A stretch of 64,000 bases of DNA from Acanthornis magna (lineage: Eukaryota > Chordata > Aves > Passeriformes > Acanthizidae): assembly GCA_036785705.1 (NCBI GenBank), contig JAWUZG010000001.1, positions 62,001 to 126,000 on the forward strand, written 5' to 3'. Positions 59,467-64,000 of this stretch are shown in pieces (position 1 is the first letter of the stretch; every line of letters starts with the position of its first letter). Position numbers and translations under genes: made by a program. Under the pieces are notes generated by a model, which made no database searches, had not been told where the DNA came from, and saw only the letters and a list, made by a program, of their open reading frames with translations.

Positions 59467-61555
59467 TGATCCCCTCAGCTCCTGGAGTAGCTACTCCACC
59501 TGCTGTTCTGTGCTTACAGAGTAGACCTTTCCTCCTGAGCTTTATGGAGAAAAGAAACAGGTGCTTCAGGCATGATCTTGTCTGGAATAATTCAGACTAT
59601 TGATTCCCTCGAAGCAGCTTTTCCCCTTTGGGAGGAAAGGGTTGGATGGCAAGTTCAGATGGTGATGTCCACCCAGAGACTCCTGCAGCTGCTGAGATGA
59701 GCTCCAGCCTTCCACTCAGGCTGATCTCGCAGCCTTTGGCTTTGGGGATGTGGTTCAAAACATTTCTGCTCATCAGTGAACCGCAAAAGGTCTCAGGTAA
59801 TCCACGTCCCTGCACTCCCCTAAGAGTGAACTCCTACTAAAGGAATAATCTGCACTGAAGAACAGACTGTTAGAAAGAGAGCAGCAATACCACAGCATCA
59901 AACTTGGCAAGCTGCTCCTCCAGGAAACCAAAGCATTTTGAATTTTACGGCTCCCCACCGCATTGACCCTGCTGAGGTTTCTTTTTTTATTTTGCAGGAA
60001 CAATTACAGGGAGATTTATACCCGGGAATATCACTTGACACAAATTGAATGGTGGGTATAATTATGTATAAAAGCTCTCTTGTTGCAGAAAAAAAAAAAA
60101 ATAATCTGATTTGTGGGTTTAAAAAAAGGAAAACAAAGCCAGTCTATTCTGTAGTCAGACAGAGGAGATGTTTGTTAGTGCTGCCATTGATCAGTAACTA
60201 TGGCAAAACCCTGAGAAGCTCTAATATGAGTTTAGTACAAGGAGTAACTGAATGATCTCATTGCAGGATTCACGATCCAGAACTGGATTTGAGCTGCTGA
60301 CGGTCAAGTCTTTGATCCTCTCTGCTCTCCTTGTAAACATCCACTGGCAAAATCTCCTTCCCAGCCTAAGTGCAGCTGGTAACCCTGGATCCACAGCTGG
60401 TTCGCCCGGAGAGTGCAGAGGTCCAGCTGGTCTTTCTGGAAGGGAGGCTCTTCTGGAGCATCCCACGTCGTTCTGGATGGCAGAATATGCACAGCACTGC
60501 TTCCATCCCAGCTGGGAAAGCTGACAACACTGGGAACTCTACCAAGCATGGGAACAGCAAACAGGATGCTGTGATGGCTGACAAATGCAGGGAAATATCC
60601 AAAGGAGGTAAATCACCAGCCTGTGTATCCCATAAAACTGATGGCACCAGAATTTTTGAATCAACGTTTCACTACCACAGACTATTCTATCTCCCTACAA
60701 AAGCAGAGCACATTTGGGATCTACCTGTGGCCTTTTCAGGGCTTAATACCCCTGACAAACTTTTTAAGAAATCTTGGATTTCTCCTTGGGAGAACTTTGG
60801 CAAAGCAGGAAGACACATTTCGTGAGCGGTGTTATCTCCGTGGCGATGTTGCTGATGACACCAGGAACGGTTTGCAAACAACAGGAACACTTGTTGAGGG
60901 AAAAGAGGCTCATCACTGGTTTGATGAAGCCTGAAAACACATCCCATGTCCCAACACACGCTGCTGTTGTGCCTGAGCTCAGGAATGACTGGCAAGGACT
61001 AAGGACAGCTTTTCTCTGCTGTGCTGGTACCAAAGCTTTGGGTCTTTGGAGTAAAATTATAACTCACCCACTTTCTGAGTGGCAGGAGGGATGGGGAAGG
61101 CACCTGTGCCAACTCAGTGCTGCTCTTCCTCCATCTCATCCCAGGTACACTGATACAATTCACTCACATCTGCACACAGAGATGATCCTCACGACTGGAG
61201 GAGATTTTCTGTGAAAATAGGAAGTGTTCCAAAGCCACCTGCGAGGCACAGGATGGATTACGAGTCTGCCACATCAGATCCTGATGACTGCAAAACGCAG
61301 AGCACTCCTAAATTTCACAGTTCTCATCCCTGAACCTTTTTTCCCTGCTGTGTTGCTCAGGACCTCTGGATTTTTTGGAAGAGGCACCACTTGCCAAAGT
61401 GGAATAATTTGCACTTCCATGTAAGCTGAATTCATCCTGAATGCTGCGCTTTCTCTGATTTTCCTGTAAGTGTTGCCTCTAGTCCTATTTTTATGCACAG
61501 AAGTGACCTCCCTGGCAGCAAATCAGTGTAGTTAGAGGTGGAGAGTGCTGAGATC
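59467..61555. other. unannotated non-coding stretch
   Basis: No gene or repeat family recognised over about 2.1 kb. The plus-strand frames at 60370-60825 and 60774-61214 are about 150 codons long, overlap frames on the other strand and show no motif. Confidence 0.4.
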
Positions 61556-61870
61556 ATGGAATCATAAAGTCATGGAATAGTTTGAGTTGGAAGGGACCTT
61601 AAAGATCATTTAGCCCCAACCCCCTGCCATGGCAGGGACACCTCCCACTGTCCCAGGGTGCTCCAAGCCCTGTCCAGCCTGGCCTGGGACACTGCAGGGA
61701 TCCAGGGGCAGCCACAGCTTCTCTGGGCACCTGTGCCTGGGCCTGCCCACCCTCCCAGCCAGGAATTTTTTCCTAATATCTAATCCAACCCTGTCCTCAG
61801 TCAGTTTAAAGCATTCCCTCGTGTCCTGTCGCTCCCTGCTCTTGTCCATCACCCCCTGCTCTCTGTCTCT
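61556..61870 (-). mobile_element. CR1 LINE 3' end, longer reverse copy
   Basis: Reverse CR1 of about 315 bases: 'ggaatcataaagtcatgg', 'tttgagttggaagggacc', 'ctgccatggcagggacacc', 'gcagccacagcttctctggg', 'ttcctaatatctaatccaac', 'agtttaaagcattccctcg' and 'tgtcctgtcgctccctgctc'. The plus frame of 178 codons across it (61629-62165) is an artefact. Confidence 0.95.
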
Positions 61871-62394
61871 GCAGGACACACGCAGTCCAACACTGCACAA
61901 ACCTTCACCTACTCTCAGACACTATTTATCGCCCTTTGCCTCAATTTGCCTCTTTATTCCAGTCTTCCTCTGCTACCGAGGGGTCTCTGTGGCTGTCACT
62001 CGCCAAGGGATCTGCTCCTGCAGATATGATGTATTCCGTGCTCCATTTGTTACAGCCAACGAGCAGATCTGCAAATTGCATGGCCAGAGCTACAAAGGGC
62101 CTGACAAACTGCACTTCAGGGCAGGCTCCTTCCCTCCTGTATTAATCTTCTCCTCAGGTCCCTGACTGTCCCCATTAGCTCTGTGGCTGCTCCAGTGCTC
62201 ACTCCCACTCTCACCTCCCCACCACTCTCGTTTTTCCCTTCTCTGTGGCTCTGATTTGCTCTGATGACAATCTGAGATTCACGGCTCGCTCCCCTCCCTC
62301 TCAGCACAGGGACTCAGAACCCAACAGCAACAGGCAAATTGATCATCTCCTAACGAAGGTGAGGCTCCTCTGAGCCACTCCGGCACATTTGCCA

Positions 62395-62600
62395 GCAGTT
62401 CTTTATTGGGACAGCACTGGGCACAATCCTATCAAAGATATTACACTAAAGGGTTATTGGAACTTAAGTGGTGGCAATGATCAGTCCCTCGCACCAAAAA
62501 TAATGTGAATATTACTACTCCTAACAAAACAAATCTGTTCACGTGATTGGCTGGTGAGTGGGCTGAGTTCCCATGGCAACTGTCGGCACTGGAGCTTGTA
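62395..62600 (-). promoter_or_regulatory. E-box/CCAAT/X-box cluster with downstream poly(A) signal (promoter- or LTR-like)
   Basis: In 41 bases lie CACGTG (62540-62545), an inverted CCAAT (62546-62550) and the X-box-like GTTCCCATGGCAAC (62567-62580), which fits the RFX consensus. On the minus strand an AATAAA (TTTATT on plus at about 62402-62407) lies about 140 bases further along. This could be the U3-R end of an old LTR or a small host promoter. No TATA box, transcript or LTR terminus is identified. Confidence 0.35.
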
Positions 62601-63023
62601 GGAAGAAAGTAAATATTCCGTTTGAAATGGTTCAGATTCCTGCCACAAAGTTCACACAGCACGGGAACATTCATCAGATTCCTTCGTTAGCAGCACAAAG
62701 TGTCCCCCATCCCCCTCAGCGGCTCCCCAAACTGAATTATCCATTTGTGGTCTGCCTTTGAGGTCTGAATTTGTCACAGAGGTTTCAGGGAAGGGATTCC
62801 AGATGTTGGGTGCTTTCACTCGAGCTGTCTGTCTGCGTCTCCCGTTCAGTCCTCGTTGCTGTTGGCACTGAGTTCCCACCTGAGGTTGGAGCAGGAGCTC
62901 CGTCAGGATTTCTGATGCTCAGTTTGGATGTGGCACAGACAGCTCTGACCCTTCCTGACCACCCCAGGCCAGCCTTTGCTTTTAGGCACACATCTGGATT
63001 CCAGAACCGGCTTGGGTTTATAC

Positions 63024-63165
63024 AGAATCACGGAATCGTTAAGGCTGGAAAAGAGTTCCAACGTCATCGACTCCAACTTCTGACCAAACAGCGCCATGTC
63101 AACTAAACCACAGCACTGAGTGCCACATCCAGTCATTAGTGACATGTCCAGCCATTAAAGTGTCC
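63024..63165 (-). mobile_element. CR1 LINE fragment, older subfamily
   Basis: Reverse CR1 end: 'cagaatcacggaatcgttaa', 'ggctggaaaagagttccaac', 'gtcatcgactccaac', 'gcgccatgtcaactaaacc', 'cagcactgagtgccacatcc'. Same older subfamily as 5606-5700 but better preserved. Confidence 0.85.
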
Positions 63166-64000
63166 CCTGTGGTGGGGAGAGATGATTTGTGCCTTTGTTT
63201 CTCATGCAGCTCCTTCCAGGGGACAAGGAGTTGTTGGAATGTTGATTCAACTGAGTGAGAAAGAAATCCAGGGCATTGCAATGCAAAGGACTCTGAGATC
63301 TCTCACACAGAAAAAAATGTGCTCAGGAAACACTGTAGGGACAGCGCCAAAAGGGTTTGGCTGTGGGATTTCCTTCCAGCTGGAGCGAATGGTGTTTATC
63401 CTTAGAAGAAACCCAAAATTGCAGCCTATAGATTCACCTGTCTCTGTGCAGATCTACCCCAGCTCTCCTAAGGAACAGGGATATTCTGGTGATGGCAGCT
63501 CTTGGCTTGGGACAAAGCCAGTTGCCTCCAACAATTCTGATGGGGAAAAAAAAAAGATAAAATTATCTTTCTGTGATTCCTCATTCCAATGTCTCCCTCC
63601 CCAGTCCGCTTCCATCCCTCTCCCCCTCTGATAACTTTTCCCACAAGATAGAAATAATCCTTAACACTCAGAACAAGAATTCCTACATGGGATTATTAAG
63701 TGATTTAATTAGGAATGGCAGCACCCACCCCAACCCAAAAAGAACCCAACCCTTGAAGTGCTCAACTCCAGCAGAAGGGAGGGTGAGAATATTCTTCTCT
63801 TGTTGTCCATGAATGTAGGGTCCATGATGTGGTTGCCACCTCTGTCCAAGCTGTGTGTCCCCAGTGTGGTCCAGAGGAGGAGGGCGGTGGGGATGAAGAG
63901 AAGTCACAGCACATCCACCAGGGAAAGGAAGATCAAGATCTTTTTGGGGAACACAGCCACCCCCAGTCCACCCACGGCCTCTGCAGGATGCAAAGTGCTT
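63166..64000. other. unannotated non-coding stretch to window end
   Basis: No gene or repeat family recognised. A 149-codon plus frame (63182-63631) has no motif and contains an A-run; I do not call it. Confidence 0.4.

Noticed and set aside
61629..62165. 178-codon plus-strand frame
   Set aside because: Its first half is the reverse strand of a CR1 copy; the rest has no motif.
1..64000. CRISPR arrays, operons, phage or plasmid systems
   Set aside because: No direct-repeat/spacer structure or prokaryotic gene organisation; repeats and composition are those of a bird genome.

Overview
This window looks like nuclear DNA from a bird, most likely a songbird or other neoavian. At least 27 short, 5'-truncated copies of the CR1 LINE are scattered through it on both strands. 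Several end in the avian 8-base tail (ATTCTGTG-like units at 19268-19292, ATTCCATG-like units at 30816-30842). The host call is inference from these repeats; the passerine assignment is weaker than the bird assignment. No prokaryotic, plasmid or phage organisation is present.

I find no protein-coding gene that I can defend. Open frames are short, overlap on both strands, match no family I recognise, and the longer ones are explained by simple repeats, a minisatellite, CR1 copies or chance. I see no tRNA, rRNA or CRISPR. The window reads as intergenic DNA or a large intron. The only gene-like mark is an AT-rich block at 3940-4190 with poly(A) signals, which could be the 3' end of a plus-strand transcript entering from the left.

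Layout. 1-7 kb: six minus-strand CR1 fragments, a possible transcript 3' end, and a (TTCC)n array (4327-4502). 7-16 kb: mostly unique sequence with a 93-bp tandem duplication (8921-9106), a plus-strand CR1 (10948-11360), a small minus CR1, and a second TTCC array (14652-14832). 16-25 kb: several CR1 copies, a six-unit minisatellite (17329-17578), an LTR-like element on the minus strand (about 22416-23050) and a clean solo LTR with a 5-bp target duplication (24576-25031). 25-36.6 kb: repeat-poor and locally AT-rich, with the best candidates for conserved noncoding or enhancer-like sequence (25640-26790, 28560-28720, 29400-29740, 33130-33300, 34230-34620). 36.6-50 kb: a GGAA array with an 18-bp higher-order unit directly after a CR1 tail, a solo LTR (37546-37880), a CR1 with an internal fold-back insertion (41610-41654), another LTR-like block (43640-44140), a much older CR1-lineage remnant (48120-48920) and a (TCTTC)n array. 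50-64 kb: more CR1 copies, a 19-bp tandem repeat, and a compact E-box/CCAAT/X-box cluster (62540-62580).

Nothing here forms an operon or a multi-gene system. The items most worth checking are the candidate conserved noncoding blocks, the fold-back insertion, the minisatellite and the regulatory-motif cluster. All conservation statements are inference, because no alignment could be run.
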